Assembly: GCF_014202825.1 (NCBI RefSeq)
Contig: NZ_JACHHP010000002.1
Location: forward strand, 1-64,000
From: Chiayiivirga flava
GTDB taxonomy: Bacteria; Pseudomonadota; Gammaproteobacteria; Xanthomonadales; Xanthomonadaceae
Direction: 5' to 3'
DNA: 64,000 bases
Shown: positions 34,901 to 43,777 of the stretch, one piece after another
How positions within the stretch are numbered: the stretch's first letter is position 1
How the letters are laid out: each line of letters opens with the position of its first letter
Translations under genes and position numbers: made by a program
The notes under the pieces: model-generated
What the model was told of the DNA's origin: nothing
Database searches by the model: none
The model's input: only the letters and a program-made list of their open reading frames with translations

Positions 34901-35897
34901 GCTGCCGGCGACGCTCGCGGTCGGCGCCAGCGTCACCTGCACCGGCAGCTACACGGTCACGCAGGACGACGTCGACGGCGGCGATGTCACCAACACCGCC
35001 AGCGCCAGCGGCATTCCGCCCGGCGGCACGCCGGTCGACGACAGCGACGAGATCGTCACGCCGATCCCGCCTGCGCCGGCGCTGGAGCTGACGAAGACGG
35101 CCACGCTCGACGACGGCAACGGCAGCGGTGCCGCCGATGCCGGCGAAACCATCGACTACGCGATCGCGGTGCGCAACACCGGCAACGTGACCCTGACCGG
35201 CCTCGTGGTGGTCGATCCGATGGGCGGCGGCACGCTCGCCTGCGCCCCAAACACGCTGGCGCCCGACGCCGTCGCCACGTGCGATGCGTACAGCTACGTG
35301 GTCACCGACGCCGACGTCATCGCCGGCACGCCGATCGTGAACACCGCCACCGGCACCGCGCAGCCGCCGACCGGCACGCCGGTGAGCGACGAGGACGACA
35401 CCAGCACGCCGGTCGGCGATGCGCTGGCCGACCTCGCGATCCTCAAGACGGGCCCCGCGCGCAGCAACGTCGGCGACGAAGTCGCGTTCACGATCGTGGT
35501 GACCAACCTCGGCCCGAACACGGCGGTGGACACGCTGCTGGTCGACCCGACGCCGGCCGGCCTGCAGTTCGTCGCCAACAGCGGCGACTGCGCGACGGCG
35601 TTCCCGTGCGAGCTCGGCGACCTGGCCGTCGGCGACACGCGCACCGTGGTCTCGACCTTCCTGCTGCCGGACGACTACAGCGGCCCGGACACCATCGTGA
35701 ACATCGCGTCGGTGACCAGCAGCACGCCGGATCCGACCCCGGGCGACACGTCGTCGTCGGCCAGCACGCTGATCGGCAGCGCGCCGGTTCCCGTGCCGTC
35801 GCCGGCCGTGATCCCGGTCGATGCGCGCTGGGCCACGCTGCTGCTGGCACTGGCGATGCTGCTGCTCGCCGGACCGCAGCTGCGGCGGCGCGGCTGA
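28908..35897 (+). CDS. Giant secreted repeat protein with DUF11-like repeats and IPTL-type C-terminal anchor
   Basis: This is by far the longest gene here: 2,329 residues. It has a signal peptide (about 1-26), an N-terminal beta-rich region, a CshA/Ig-like part (about 700-800) and a DUF6923-like segment (about 805-1060). Six very similar units of 115-117 residues follow (about 1245-1940), then three divergent DUF11-type units. The C-terminus, VIPVDARWATLLLALAMLL followed by RRRG, is an IPTL-type sorting signal: short motif, hydrophobic helix, basic tail. It should be exported and held at or released from the cell surface, possibly as an adhesin. The ATG at 28908 follows GGAG at 28897-28900. 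A strong hairpin ends the transcript. Confidence 0.88.
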   Translation: MRIRSLLSGWLLAPLVLLCAGAVQAEGSRSLYPATYPAAGAYPAGGFRANLDMDGSGAYAGIIERRQFLYLYVQAGEYIALGSRNRSNGGDIFVYDPQDFGQRGAETVPGTADFTCSGGAIGGAAGPHYSGGTLGTIATRAQELAGPNSADNTVTVPNGFAPCAYRAPVTGVYGVRFTPATTGAGPDGVIDPPAVSNTTVAAWDVSVRADATSTASFDGRLFTYAWAGWTGGNSRSIHHALYYVTTDGYRYEQTAQGLDPNGFALYANSAGFLDQGSPLYKNIRGSNQVLAELRPVGITGVSAQRPQYPVFFSDVRDGGPNEAEVERTLAALGIPLAPTPPQVTDVAFNGNLGGITSTVNAGGTFTFSTIDTLSYQIVISRDSVDFDPANVLNRVITGAALGGDHIVIWDGLDNSGNPFPEGSYEFELSGRNGEVHFPLIDAEGNANGGPTVVKLNGPSAGSGTVYFDDRGYVTRSNFAVGTLNGHLCGAGNTSLQPTPTHSLVGIDSTAGGPNTFARRWAGNTNNNADCTNTQGFGDGKGLDLWTYESVAPAREPVVIVPAAEGVDVGTLASVSATVLPGDTAYGTFVFSNNGEDPAAGVTYSVTLGNPAEPDTCPATVNFSLVPAGVTATWNPAPLCTITFTGMPTTLASGESLTFNFDYVVGVANPGPIPLVTTIAATNETPGAPSPNTANAVTVVPSIDAVDDDFTGTPFGPGGGTTPSVFDNDTLNDAPFADGEVSVTIEDIGGLVGVTVNPDGTLDVPPGTPPGTYTITYEICSVAIPTLCDTATATVFVGSGADPLVCDGTFYQVRQLAGGSRLFLLDRSSNPYVAVEQYNAGVTLNAMGYNSADDHLYALLNPTTAGNALYRLGAGGVVDLNGAAAGVAVPVAGLPNAAYDGGAFDGAGRYFVSQSAGPMFRIDNVGGIAPTPTAQAVATVADAAPPAGYTGSATFVIGDIAARPGESTAALTVLYGVRQDQAGTVFLYRFAISAPGSAAPTAAVSRIATNLPLTTFGSVFFDTSGTFYVYDNSADATAGFYAVDVATGIATNVSGSDSASSSDGGSCAFTAQTIDVVKAAGAVAPVNATTFDVPYSLVVGNLGGVPVPNVQVSDNLANTYADGAPTLAIVAGPTAAAPCTVNPGFDGVSDFALLAGLDTLAPGASCAIDFTVRVSYASAADIPLGTQENTAYASSTSGAGPNPGYSYPGGAPLPPVSLIAADESTDGPALPTDPDGDLPSPTPVLFPAPGIAIDKSSNSASIPALPATITYTFLVSNTGNVDLTSPGVNDALCDAAPLLGGGDDGDGVLEVGEVFTYTCSHAVTQAEFNAGTLLNTATASGTPPGGAPPLESPPDSTTTTFVPAPGIAIDKTSDSASIPALPATITYTFLVGNTGNVDLTSPGVNDALCDAPPVLVGGDDGDGVLEVGEVFTYSCSHAVTQGEFNAGSLLNTATATGTPPTGGPIDSPPDSTTTTFVVTPGIAIDKSSDSASIDALPATIAYTFLVSNTGNVDLTAPGVNDALCDAAPVLTGGDDGDGVLEVGEVFTYTCSHAVTLAEFEAPSGTLVNTATASGTPPTGGPIESPPDSTTTTFDQDAAIAIVKTSDTSTLSALPATIVYTFAVSNAGNVALATPAVNDALCDAAPVLSGGDDGDGVLEVGEVFTYTCSHAVTQAEFDTGSLINTATASGVPPSGVPIESPPDSTTTTFVPAPGIALVKTSDTATLPALPATIVYTFVASNTGNVTLSAPSINDALCDAPAVYVSGDTDGDTALGVGEAFTFTCSHAVTQAEFDVGSLVNTATASGTPPGGGPPLESPPDSTTTTFVPAPGIALAKTSDSATVTALPATIVYSFVVSNTGNVTLADPSIDDALCDAQATYVSGDVDGDTALGVGEAFTFTCSHAVTQTEFDTGSLVNTATASGTPPGGGPPLESPPDSTTTTFEAGPALAVVKTRTDAIAPIVAGSVLTYRIVATNTGNVSLDEVTVSDALIADLICEPVLPATLAVGASVTCTGSYTVTQDDVDGGDVTNTASASGIPPGGTPVDDSDEIVTPIPPAPALELTKTATLDDGNGSGAADAGETIDYAIAVRNTGNVTLTGLVVVDPMGGGTLACAPNTLAPDAVATCDAYSYVVTDADVIAGTPIVNTATGTAQPPTGTPVSDEDDTSTPVGDALADLAILKTGPARSNVGDEVAFTIVVTNLGPNTAVDTLLVDPTPAGLQFVANSGDCATAFPCELGDLAVGDTRTVVSTFLLPDDYSGPDTIVNIASVTSSTPDPTPGDTSSSASTLIGSAPVPVPSPAVIPVDARWATLLLALAMLLLAGPQLRRRG
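32640..34735 (+). repeat. Six tandem 345-351 bp coding repeats
   Basis: Each unit begins PGIAIDK(T/S)SD, passes ALPATIxYTFxVSNTGN and CDA, and ends with CSHAVTQAEF and SPPDSTTTTF. The CSHAV codons fall near 32859, 33207, 33552, 33903, 34251 and 34602, a spacing of 345-351 bases. The DNA as well as the protein is closely conserved, so unit number could change by recombination. Confidence 0.9.
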
Positions 35898-35902
35898 ACG
35901 AC

Positions 35903-35938
35903 CGGTCGCCCCGCACCCGCACGGGCGCGGGGCGACCG
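35903..35938 (+). terminator. Terminator hairpin after the giant repeat protein gene
   Basis: Arms CGGTCGCCCCGC and GCGGGGCGACCG pair perfectly over 12 bp around a 12-base loop, starting 6 bases past the stop codon at 35897. There is no long T-tract, but position and strength fit an intrinsic terminator. Confidence 0.65.
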
Positions 35939-36092
35939 TGGTGTGCCGGCAGCGCGGGTGCCGCGCGCCGCTTGGGTTTCCGGCCTGTTCCAGCCTGTGC
36001 GAGGACGCTTCGTGGCCCGCTCCGCCGATGTCGAACTGCACGCTGCGGCGCGGCGACGTGGTATTGAACGCGGGCCCACCCGAACCCCGCGC

Positions 36093-37892
36093 ATGCACGC
36101 TCCCCGCCCGCCCGCCACCGTCCGCGCACTGACCGACCGCCTCGTCGGCGCGCCGCTGCGTCGCCTGCTGGCATGGCTGCGCACCGTGCCGATCGACGAT
36201 CCCGTCGACCGCCGCAACGCACCGATGCTGCAGCTGCTGCTGGTGGTCATCGGCACCGTCGTGCCGGTGCTCGCGGCGCTGCGCTGGCAGCGCGACTGGG
36301 GCATCGGCATCGACGTCACGCGCGAACTGCTCGCCATGCTGACGATGGCGTTCGCATGGACCTGCCTCTATCTCGTGCGCGTGGGCCAGTTCCGCGTCGC
36401 GGCGAGCCTGCTGATCGCCAGCAGCCTGGGGCTGCTCGGCGTCACCTACGCCACCGAAGGCCTGCGCATCCAGGTCGACGTGCAATACCTGCACGCGCTG
36501 CCGCTGATCCTCGGCGGATTGCTGCTCGGACGCCGCGCGCTGTGGGGCGTGGCCGCGGTGCTGCTGCTGGTCTTCGCGCTCGGCGCGGCGCGCGATCTTG
36601 CGATGATGCTGGACATCCCCGCCCTGCGCAGCGCCGCCTACGCGGCGCTGCTGCGTGCGTCCGTCGGCACGCTGATCGTCGCGCTGATCCTCGACCGCGC
36701 GGTCTCGGCGCTGCGCGAAGCGCTGCTCAGCGCGACCCGGCGCGGCGAGGAACTGGCACGCACGCGCGACCGGCTCGAACGCGAGATCGTGGAGAAGGAA
36801 CGGTCGCAGGCGCAGTTGCTGCATTCGCAGAAGATGGAAGCGGTGGGCCGGCTCGCGGGCGGCGTCGCGCACGATTTCAACAACATCCTCGGCGTGATCC
36901 TGGGCTACGCGAGCCGCGCCGACGCCGCACTCGACCCCGATGCCGCGGACGCCTCGCTCGCCGGCATCCGCAGCGCCGCGCAGCGCGGCGCGGTGGTCAC
37001 GCGACGCCTGCTGAGCCTGAGCCGCGACGAGGCACGCGAGGTTGCCGTGTTCGATGCCGCCGCCGCGGTGCGCGACATCGCGCCGATGCTGCGCCAGCTG
37101 TTCGGCCAGCAGGTGCAGATGGCCGCGCACGTGGCGGCCGAGCCGCTGCCGGTGCGGCTGGACCGCGCCGAATTCGAGCTCGCGCTGCTCAACATCGCGG
37201 CCAACGCGCGCGATGCCATGCCCGATGGCGGCACGGTCCGCATCAATGTCGAACGCCAGCACGGCAGCGTCGCCATCACTGTCACCGACAGCGGTGTCGG
37301 CATGCCACCGGACGTGATCGAGCGCATGTTCGATCCGTTCTTCACCACCAAGGCGCGCGGCCACGGCACCGGCATCGGCCTGGCCGTGGTGCACCGGCTC
37401 GCCACCGAGGCCGGTGGCGCGGTGCGCGTGGACAGCGAACCGGGCCGCGGCACCGCACTGCGCCTGCTGCTGCCGCTGGTCGATGCGCCGCCGGCGGTGA
37501 CCACGCGCCCCGCGACGCTGCGCGTGCTGCTGGTCGAGGACGATGCCGAACTGCGCGGCCTGCTGCGCGACGCCCTGCGTGCCGCCGGCTGCGACGTGCT
37601 CGCCGCCGGCCGCGTGCGCGAAGCCCAGGCACTGGCGCGCGACGCCGAACGCATCGACGCGGTGGTGTCGGACTTCGACCTGCCCGACGGCACCGCCGAC
37701 GAGCTCTTCGCCGACCTCGCCCCGCGCCTGCCCGAAGCGCATCTGCTGCTGATCTCCGCGCTCGACCGCAGCGCGGCGCGACGCCATTCGCGCGGCCTGC
37801 GCGTCCGCACGCTGGCCAAACCGTTCGCGCCGGACCGGCTGGTGCGGATGCTGCTGGAGATGGCGCAGGCCGGGCCGCGGCGCGACGGCTGA
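36093..37892 (+). CDS. Hybrid sensor histidine kinase
   Basis: The 599-residue product has about five to six hydrophobic segments (roughly residues 45-210), a coiled-coil linker, a dimerisation/phosphoacceptor helix with His260 (GGVAHDFNNIL) and an HATPase domain. The N box is NIAANARDAMPDGG, the G1 box DSGVGMPP, and TGIGLAVVH supplies the G2 region. A C-terminal receiver domain follows (about 475-595) with phospho-acceptor Asp527 (VVSDFDLPDG) and Lys in LAKPFAP. The GG(V/M)AHDFNN form is typical of FixL/NtrB-like hybrid kinases. The frame is open 50 codons upstream and the chosen ATG has no clear ribosome site, so the exact start is uncertain. Confidence 0.86.
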   Translation: MHAPRPPATVRALTDRLVGAPLRRLLAWLRTVPIDDPVDRRNAPMLQLLLVVIGTVVPVLAALRWQRDWGIGIDVTRELLAMLTMAFAWTCLYLVRVGQFRVAASLLIASSLGLLGVTYATEGLRIQVDVQYLHALPLILGGLLLGRRALWGVAAVLLLVFALGAARDLAMMLDIPALRSAAYAALLRASVGTLIVALILDRAVSALREALLSATRRGEELARTRDRLEREIVEKERSQAQLLHSQKMEAVGRLAGGVAHDFNNILGVILGYASRADAALDPDAADASLAGIRSAAQRGAVVTRRLLSLSRDEAREVAVFDAAAAVRDIAPMLRQLFGQQVQMAAHVAAEPLPVRLDRAEFELALLNIAANARDAMPDGGTVRINVERQHGSVAITVTDSGVGMPPDVIERMFDPFFTTKARGHGTGIGLAVVHRLATEAGGAVRVDSEPGRGTALRLLLPLVDAPPAVTTRPATLRVLLVEDDAELRGLLRDALRAAGCDVLAAGRVREAQALARDAERIDAVVSDFDLPDGTADELFADLAPRLPEAHLLLISALDRSAARRHSRGLRVRTLAKPFAPDRLVRMLLEMAQAGPRRDG

Positions 37893-37908
37893 ACGCGCCC
37901 GCCGGTTT

Positions 37909-37941
37909 GTCGAAGAAAGCACATCCCGTGCGTTCTTCGAC
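37909..37941. terminator. Bidirectional terminator between kinase and rodA
   Basis: GTCGAAGAA and TTCTTCGAC pair exactly, extended by an inner GCAC/GTGC pairing, in the 55-base gap between two convergent genes. The hairpin can form on either strand, so it may end both transcripts. Confidence 0.6.
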
Positions 37942-37947
37942 CGCCCG

Positions 37948-39048
37948 CTAACCCATGAACTTCCGGTGCGCGTGGATCGACATGACGATGCCGAAGCCGG
38001 CCAGCAGCGTCACCGCCGACGTGCCGCCGTAGCTCAGCAGCGGCATCGGCACGCCCACCACCGGCAGCAGGCCGGACACCATGCCGCCGTTGACGATCAC
38101 GTAGACGAAGAACGTCAGCGCCAGCGCGCCGCCGAGCAGGCGCGCGTAGGTGTCGCGCGCGTTCGCGGCGATCCACAGACACCGCCCGATGATGAACAGG
38201 TACAGCGCCAGGATGACGAGCACACCGACGAGGCCGAACTCCTCGCCCAGCACCGCGAAGATGAAATCGGTGGTGTGTTCGGGCAAAAATTCCAGCCGCG
38301 ATTGCGTGCCCTGTCCCCAGCCCTTGCCGAACACGCCACCCGAACCGACCGCGATCTTCGACTGGATGATGTTCCAGCCCGATCCCAGCGGATCGGCCTC
38401 CGGACTCATGAAGGTCAGCAGGCGCTGCTTCTGGTATTCGCGCAGGAACGGCCACGCCAGCGGCAACGCCGCCGCCGCGAGGCCGGCGAGCAGGCCAATG
38501 CGCCACCACGCCATGCCCGAGAGAAACACCACGAATGCCCCGCTCGCGCCGACCAGCAGCGCGGTGCCGAGATCGGGCTGGATCGCGATCAGTGCGCACG
38601 GCACGCCGACCAGCACACCGCTCACCGCGATCGCGGTCCAGCTCGGCGGCAGCGGACGCGCGTGCAGGAACGCCGCCACCACCATCGGCACGGTCAGCTT
38701 CAGCAGTTCCGCCGGCTGCACGTAGAACACGCCGAGGTTGAGCCAGTGCCGGCCGCTGCGGCCGGTGCCGAGGAAGGGCACCAGCGCGAGCAGCAGGAGG
38801 CTTGCGGCGAACAGCCACGGCGTCCACAACCGCATCTGCACCGGCGGGATGCGCGAGATCACCCACAGCGCGATCAGGCCCACGCCCATGCGCGCGGCCT
38901 GCGACCACACCAGCCGTTCGTTGCCGCCGGCGGCGCTGTGCAGCACCGCGAGGCCAATGCCCACCAGCAGCAGCAATGCGACCAGCAGCGGCACATCCAC
39001 CCGTGGCGGCCCGACCCAGCGATGCCAGCGTCGCAGGAACAGGTTCAT
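37948..39048 (-). CDS. rodA: Peptidoglycan glycosyltransferase RodA (SEDS family)
   Basis: RodA polymerises glycan strands for cell elongation in the inner membrane, working with PBP2. The 366-residue product is polytopic (about ten membrane segments). It shows the SEDS features: QPDLGTALLVGASG, the extracytoplasmic loop with GSGGVFGKGWGQGTQ, an LPEHTTDFIFAVLGEEFG block, and the C-terminal MPLLSYGGTSAVTLLAGFGI. The start MNLFLRRWHRW at 39048 is preferred over a longer open frame into mrdA. It lies 25 bases after the mrdA stop in the mre-mrd cluster. Confidence 0.96.
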   Translation of the reverse strand: MNLFLRRWHRWVGPPRVDVPLLVALLLLVGIGLAVLHSAAGGNERLVWSQAARMGVGLIALWVISRIPPVQMRLWTPWLFAASLLLLALVPFLGTGRSGRHWLNLGVFYVQPAELLKLTVPMVVAAFLHARPLPPSWTAIAVSGVLVGVPCALIAIQPDLGTALLVGASGAFVVFLSGMAWWRIGLLAGLAAAALPLAWPFLREYQKQRLLTFMSPEADPLGSGWNIIQSKIAVGSGGVFGKGWGQGTQSRLEFLPEHTTDFIFAVLGEEFGLVGVLVILALYLFIIGRCLWIAANARDTYARLLGGALALTFFVYVIVNGGMVSGLLPVVGVPMPLLSYGGTSAVTLLAGFGIVMSIHAHRKFMG

Positions 39049-39073
39049 GCCGCGGTCGCGCTGCCGGGCGTCG

Positions 39074-40927
39074 TCACGCGGGATTCTTCCCGAGCCACGC
39101 ATCGAGGATGCGGCGCGCCACCGGCGCCGCCGTCTTCGACCCCGACGCACCCGACTCCACTACCACCATCACCGCGATGCGCGGCGCATCGGCCGGCGCG
39201 AAGGCGATGAACAGGGCGCGGTAGCGCAGATCGAACGCCAGCGTGTTGATGTCGATCTGCGCGTCCGAGGTGCGGCCGACGCGCTGCGCGGTGCCGGTCT
39301 TGCCGGCGATGAGATAGTCCACGCCCTCCGCCGCGGCGCGTGCCGAGCCCGTCGGCCCGTGCATCACCGCCACCATGCCTTCGATCACGGCGGCAAGGTT
39401 GGCCGGATTCGACACCAGCGGCGGACCTTCGGGCGGCATCGGTTCGGGCACCTGCGGCGAATCGAAGCCGGCCTGCGTCGCGCGCAGCAGGTGCAGGCGA
39501 TGCTTGCGACCGCCGGCGGCGAGCGTGGCGGTGGCCTGCGCGAGCTGCAGCGGCGTCACCACCCAGAAGCCTTGCCCGATGCCGGCGATCACGGTTTCGC
39601 CCGGATACCAGACCTGTCCGCGTTCGCGCCGTTTCCACTCGCGCGTGGGCAACACGCCGACGGTTTCGCCGGGCAGATCGATGCCGGTTTTCTCGCCGAA
39701 ACCGAACTTGCCGGTGTATTCGGTCAGCCGGTCGATGCCCAGATCGACCGCCAGCTTGTAGAAATACGTGTTGACCGATTGCGCGATCGCCTCGCGCAAG
39801 TCGACGTTGCCGTGGCCGCCGCGCCGCCAGTCGCGGTACTCGCGCTGCTGCCCCGGCAGGCGGAAGGCACCGGACGAGAACGTGGTGTCGCCGGGTTTGC
39901 GCAGGCCAAGCTCCAGCCCGGCGAGCCCCACGAACGGCTTGATCGTGGAACCGGGTTCGTAATTGCCTTGCAGTACCCGGTTGAACAGCGGCCGCGGCGG
40001 CGCGTTGAGCAGGTCGGCGTAGGCCTGGCGACCGATGCCGTTGACGAACGGATTGGGGTCGTAGCTCGGCAGGCTGACCATGCCCAGGACCTCTCCCGTG
40101 CGCGGATCCACCGCCACCGCGGCACCGTGCTGGCCTTCGAACGCATCCACCATCGCGCGTTGCAGGTCGACATCGATGCTCAGGATCAGGTGCTCGCCCG
40201 AATGCGCCGGGATGCGGTCGAGCACGCGCAGGTCGCGGCCCTCCGCGTTGATTTCCACCTGCTCGAAGCCGACATCGCCGTGCAGCCGCGACTCGTAGAA
40301 GCGCTCGATGCCCGACTTGCCGATGTGCGTGGCGCCGCTGTAGCGCGTGGCGTCGAGGGTTTCGAGGTCGCGCGTGTCGATGCGCCCCACGTAGCCGATC
40401 ACGTGCGCGAACAGGTCGCCGTACGGATAGCGGCGGTTGAGATAGGGCGCCACATCCACGCCCGGAAAGCGGTAGCGCTGCACCGCGAACGCCGCCACCT
40501 GCGCCTCGGTCAGCCGCAGCTTGAGCGGCACCGGATGGAACCCGCGCTTGACCCGGAACGCGGCGCGGAAATCGGCGATCTCGTCCTCGCTCAGCGGCAG
40601 CACCTGGCCCAGGTCCGCGAGCAGCGCATCGACGTCTTTCACCTGCTCGGGGATCACTTCGAGCCGGTAGGCCGGCACGTTGTCGGCCAGCAGCCGGCCG
40701 TTGCGGTCGTAGATCAGCCCGCGTGCCGGCACGATCGGCCGCGGCTTGATGCGGTTGGCTTCGGAGCGGATGTGGAACTGCTCGTACTCCACCACCTGCA
40801 GGTAGACGAAGCGCGCGCCGAGCACGCACAGCAGCAGCGCGGCGATCGCGAACCCGGCCCACGCGCGGCGACGGTAGCCCGCGCTTTCGGCCTGCGGATT
40901 CTTGATCTGGCGGCGGGTGCGCATCAT
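39074..40927 (-). CDS. mrdA: Penicillin-binding protein 2 (elongasome transpeptidase)
   Basis: PBP2 cross-links peptidoglycan during lateral growth. The 617-residue protein has an N-terminal membrane anchor (about 22-45), a pedestal/dimerisation region (about 60-230) and a transpeptidase domain. The nucleophile is Ser327 in the SxxK motif (STIK), the SxN motif is Ser385-Val-Asn387 and the KTG motif is in AGKTGTAQ. The length fits the family. Two adjacent ATG codons open the frame; the first is used here. It follows mreD and precedes rodA. Confidence 0.96.
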   Translation of the reverse strand: MMRTRRQIKNPQAESAGYRRRAWAGFAIAALLLCVLGARFVYLQVVEYEQFHIRSEANRIKPRPIVPARGLIYDRNGRLLADNVPAYRLEVIPEQVKDVDALLADLGQVLPLSEDEIADFRAAFRVKRGFHPVPLKLRLTEAQVAAFAVQRYRFPGVDVAPYLNRRYPYGDLFAHVIGYVGRIDTRDLETLDATRYSGATHIGKSGIERFYESRLHGDVGFEQVEINAEGRDLRVLDRIPAHSGEHLILSIDVDLQRAMVDAFEGQHGAAVAVDPRTGEVLGMVSLPSYDPNPFVNGIGRQAYADLLNAPPRPLFNRVLQGNYEPGSTIKPFVGLAGLELGLRKPGDTTFSSGAFRLPGQQREYRDWRRGGHGNVDLREAIAQSVNTYFYKLAVDLGIDRLTEYTGKFGFGEKTGIDLPGETVGVLPTREWKRRERGQVWYPGETVIAGIGQGFWVVTPLQLAQATATLAAGGRKHRLHLLRATQAGFDSPQVPEPMPPEGPPLVSNPANLAAVIEGMVAVMHGPTGSARAAAEGVDYLIAGKTGTAQRVGRTSDAQIDINTLAFDLRYRALFIAFAPADAPRIAVMVVVESGASGSKTAAPVARRILDAWLGKNPA

Positions 40928-40955
40928 CGCTGGCGTGGCCGACGGCGGGCGGGCA

Positions 40956-41450
40956 TCAGCCCGCGTCCTTGCCGCGCAGGCGCAGGCGAATGTCGTCGAG
41001 CAGCAGGAACAGCCACGGCCACAGCAGCAGCGCCACGCCCGGCGACAGCCAGAACTGCCACGGCGGCAGGCCCTCGCCCGACAGCAGGCGCACCATCAGC
41101 ACCACGGCCCGGTCGTTGAGCATGAGCGCGAACACCGCCAGCGCCTGCTGGGTGAGCGTGAAGAAGCGCAGCCTGGCGCGGAACCGCAGCACGATGAACG
41201 CGAGGATGCACAGCCGCAACGCCTGTTCGCCGAGCAGGTTGCCGTAGAGCAGGTCCGCGACCAGGCCCAGCACGAACGCAAGACCCAGACCCGTGCGCGC
41301 CGGCGTTTCGAGCAGCCAGTAGCAGAACACCAGGCCAAGCCAGTAGGGTTTGAACGGCGCCAGATACGTGGGCACCGGCAGCAGGCCGAGCAGCAGCGCG
41401 ACCGCGATGCTCGCCCACAGCAGGCCGACGCCGTCGCGCCAGCGGCTCAC
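40956..41450 (-). CDS. mreD: Rod-shape protein MreD
   Basis: MreD is a small polytopic inner-membrane component of the elongasome. The 164-residue product has five hydrophobic segments and the family pattern near LAFVLGLVADLLYGNLLGEQAL (kept here in pieces: GLVADLLYG and LGEQALR). The GTG start (41448-41450) overlaps the mreC stop as GTGA, coupling translation; an upstream in-frame codon would lie deep in mreC. The gap to mrdA is 28 bases. Confidence 0.93.
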   Translation of the reverse strand: MSRWRDGVGLLWASIAVALLLGLLPVPTYLAPFKPYWLGLVFCYWLLETPARTGLGLAFVLGLVADLLYGNLLGEQALRLCILAFIVLRFRARLRFFTLTQQALAVFALMLNDRAVVLMVRLLSGEGLPPWQFWLSPGVALLLWPWLFLLLDDIRLRLRGKDAG

Positions 41451-42373
41451 GGCCCGCCACCGGTGGATGGCGATGCTGCCGTCGGCGCGGCATCCGGTGC
41501 GGGCGGGCCCATTTCGTCGCGTGTGTCTTCGATGCCGGTGTTCCACACCAGCAGCACCTCGCCGTTGCGTTCGAGCGTCGCCGCCGGATGGGCCTGCGCC
41601 ACGACGAACAGGCGCGTATCGTCCGGCTGCAGGCTCACGATGCGCCCGACCGGAAACCCCGCCGGAAACGTGCCGCCCAGGCCCGAGGTGATGAGTTCGT
41701 CGCCCACCTGCACGTCCGCGCTCAGCGGAATGTTCGGCAGTTCCAGCGCGTCGAGCCGCCCGGTGCCGAAGGCGATCGAACGCTGGCCGGAGCGCACCAC
41801 CTGCACCGGGATCGCATGGCTCGGATCGGTGACAAGCATCGCGGTGGAATTCATCGGCGTGGTCGCGATGATCTGCCCCACGACGCCTGCACCGTCGATC
41901 ACCGCCAGACCCACACGCACGCCGCGCTGCTGTCCCGCGTCGAGCACGATGCGGTGGCGGAACGGATCGAGGTCCACGTCGACCATGCCCGCGAGCTGCA
42001 CGCTCAGCTGCAGCCCGCGCGTGCCGCCGAGCAGGTCGCGCAGGCGCTGGTTCTCGATCTGCACCGCCTGCAGCCGGTTCATGCGTGCGCTGCCGCGCAG
42101 CAGCTGCTCGCGCAGTTCGCGGTTTTCGCGCAGCAGGTCCTGCTGGCTCGCGAGCTGGTCGCGCGTGGCGGTGACCAGGCGCGCCGGCGACGAGGCGATC
42201 ATGTAGAGCGGGCCGGTGAGCATGCCGGCGGCGGCGCGGACCGCGTCGAGATAGCCGCCGCGGTGGTCGGCCACCATCAGCACCAGCGCCATCGTCAGAT
42301 ACATCAGCAGCTTCAGCGTGCCGGCGCCGCCTTCGGCGAACAGCGACCCGCTGGCGTTACCGGTATAGGCCAC
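41447..42373 (-). CDS. mreC: Rod-shape protein MreC
   Basis: MreC is a bitopic periplasmic scaffold that links MreB to the PBP2/RodA synthase. The 308-residue product has one membrane segment (about residues 20-38), a coiled coil (about 65-112; QDLLRENRELREQLLRGS) and beta-barrel domains (about 115-275). A Pro/Ala-rich tail ends in TGGGP. The start is GTG at 42371-42373. It is 50 bases downstream of mreB. Confidence 0.95.
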   Translation of the reverse strand: MAYTGNASGSLFAEGGAGTLKLLMYLTMALVLMVADHRGGYLDAVRAAAGMLTGPLYMIASSPARLVTATRDQLASQQDLLRENRELREQLLRGSARMNRLQAVQIENQRLRDLLGGTRGLQLSVQLAGMVDVDLDPFRHRIVLDAGQQRGVRVGLAVIDGAGVVGQIIATTPMNSTAMLVTDPSHAIPVQVVRSGQRSIAFGTGRLDALELPNIPLSADVQVGDELITSGLGGTFPAGFPVGRIVSLQPDDTRLFVVAQAHPAATLERNGEVLLVWNTGIEDTRDEMGPPAPDAAPTAASPSTGGGP

Positions 42374-42423
42374 GATCGGACGAACCCGTCAGTGCGCGCG
42401 ATCCGGATCGCGCGCGAATTCCA

Positions 42424-43506
<1,083 letters not shown>

Positions 43507-43508
43507 CT

Positions 43509-43537
43509 AGCGTAGCAAGCGGAAAACTGCAGGACAA
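43509..43537 (-). promoter_or_regulatory. Candidate promoter of the mreBCD-mrdA-rodA cluster
   Basis: On the minus strand TTGTCC (43532-43537) and TACGCT (43509-43514) are spaced by 17 bases, close to a sigma-70 pattern. The -10 ends about 38 bases before the mreB ATG. The surrounding 307-base divergent region (43471-43777) is otherwise without coding potential and also serves the rightward kinase gene. Confidence 0.4.
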
Positions 43538-43777
43538 CAAGCGTTTTCGCGGTGTTAGCGGGGTGTTAACGGCGCTGCGCGCGCACGGCGAGGCATCGGC
43601 CGGACAGGCACGAGTCTGGCAGCAACCGGGCCGCAGCGACGCTCGAGGTTATGGCAATTTGCGGGCAGCGCTGCACGCGATCGACTGCAAACCCGGCGCA
43701 GCGCGACCTTGCGGCGCATTGGCGGTACGATACGCCGGTTTTGCGCCTCCAACTTCCGCGTACCTGCAAGGATTCAC

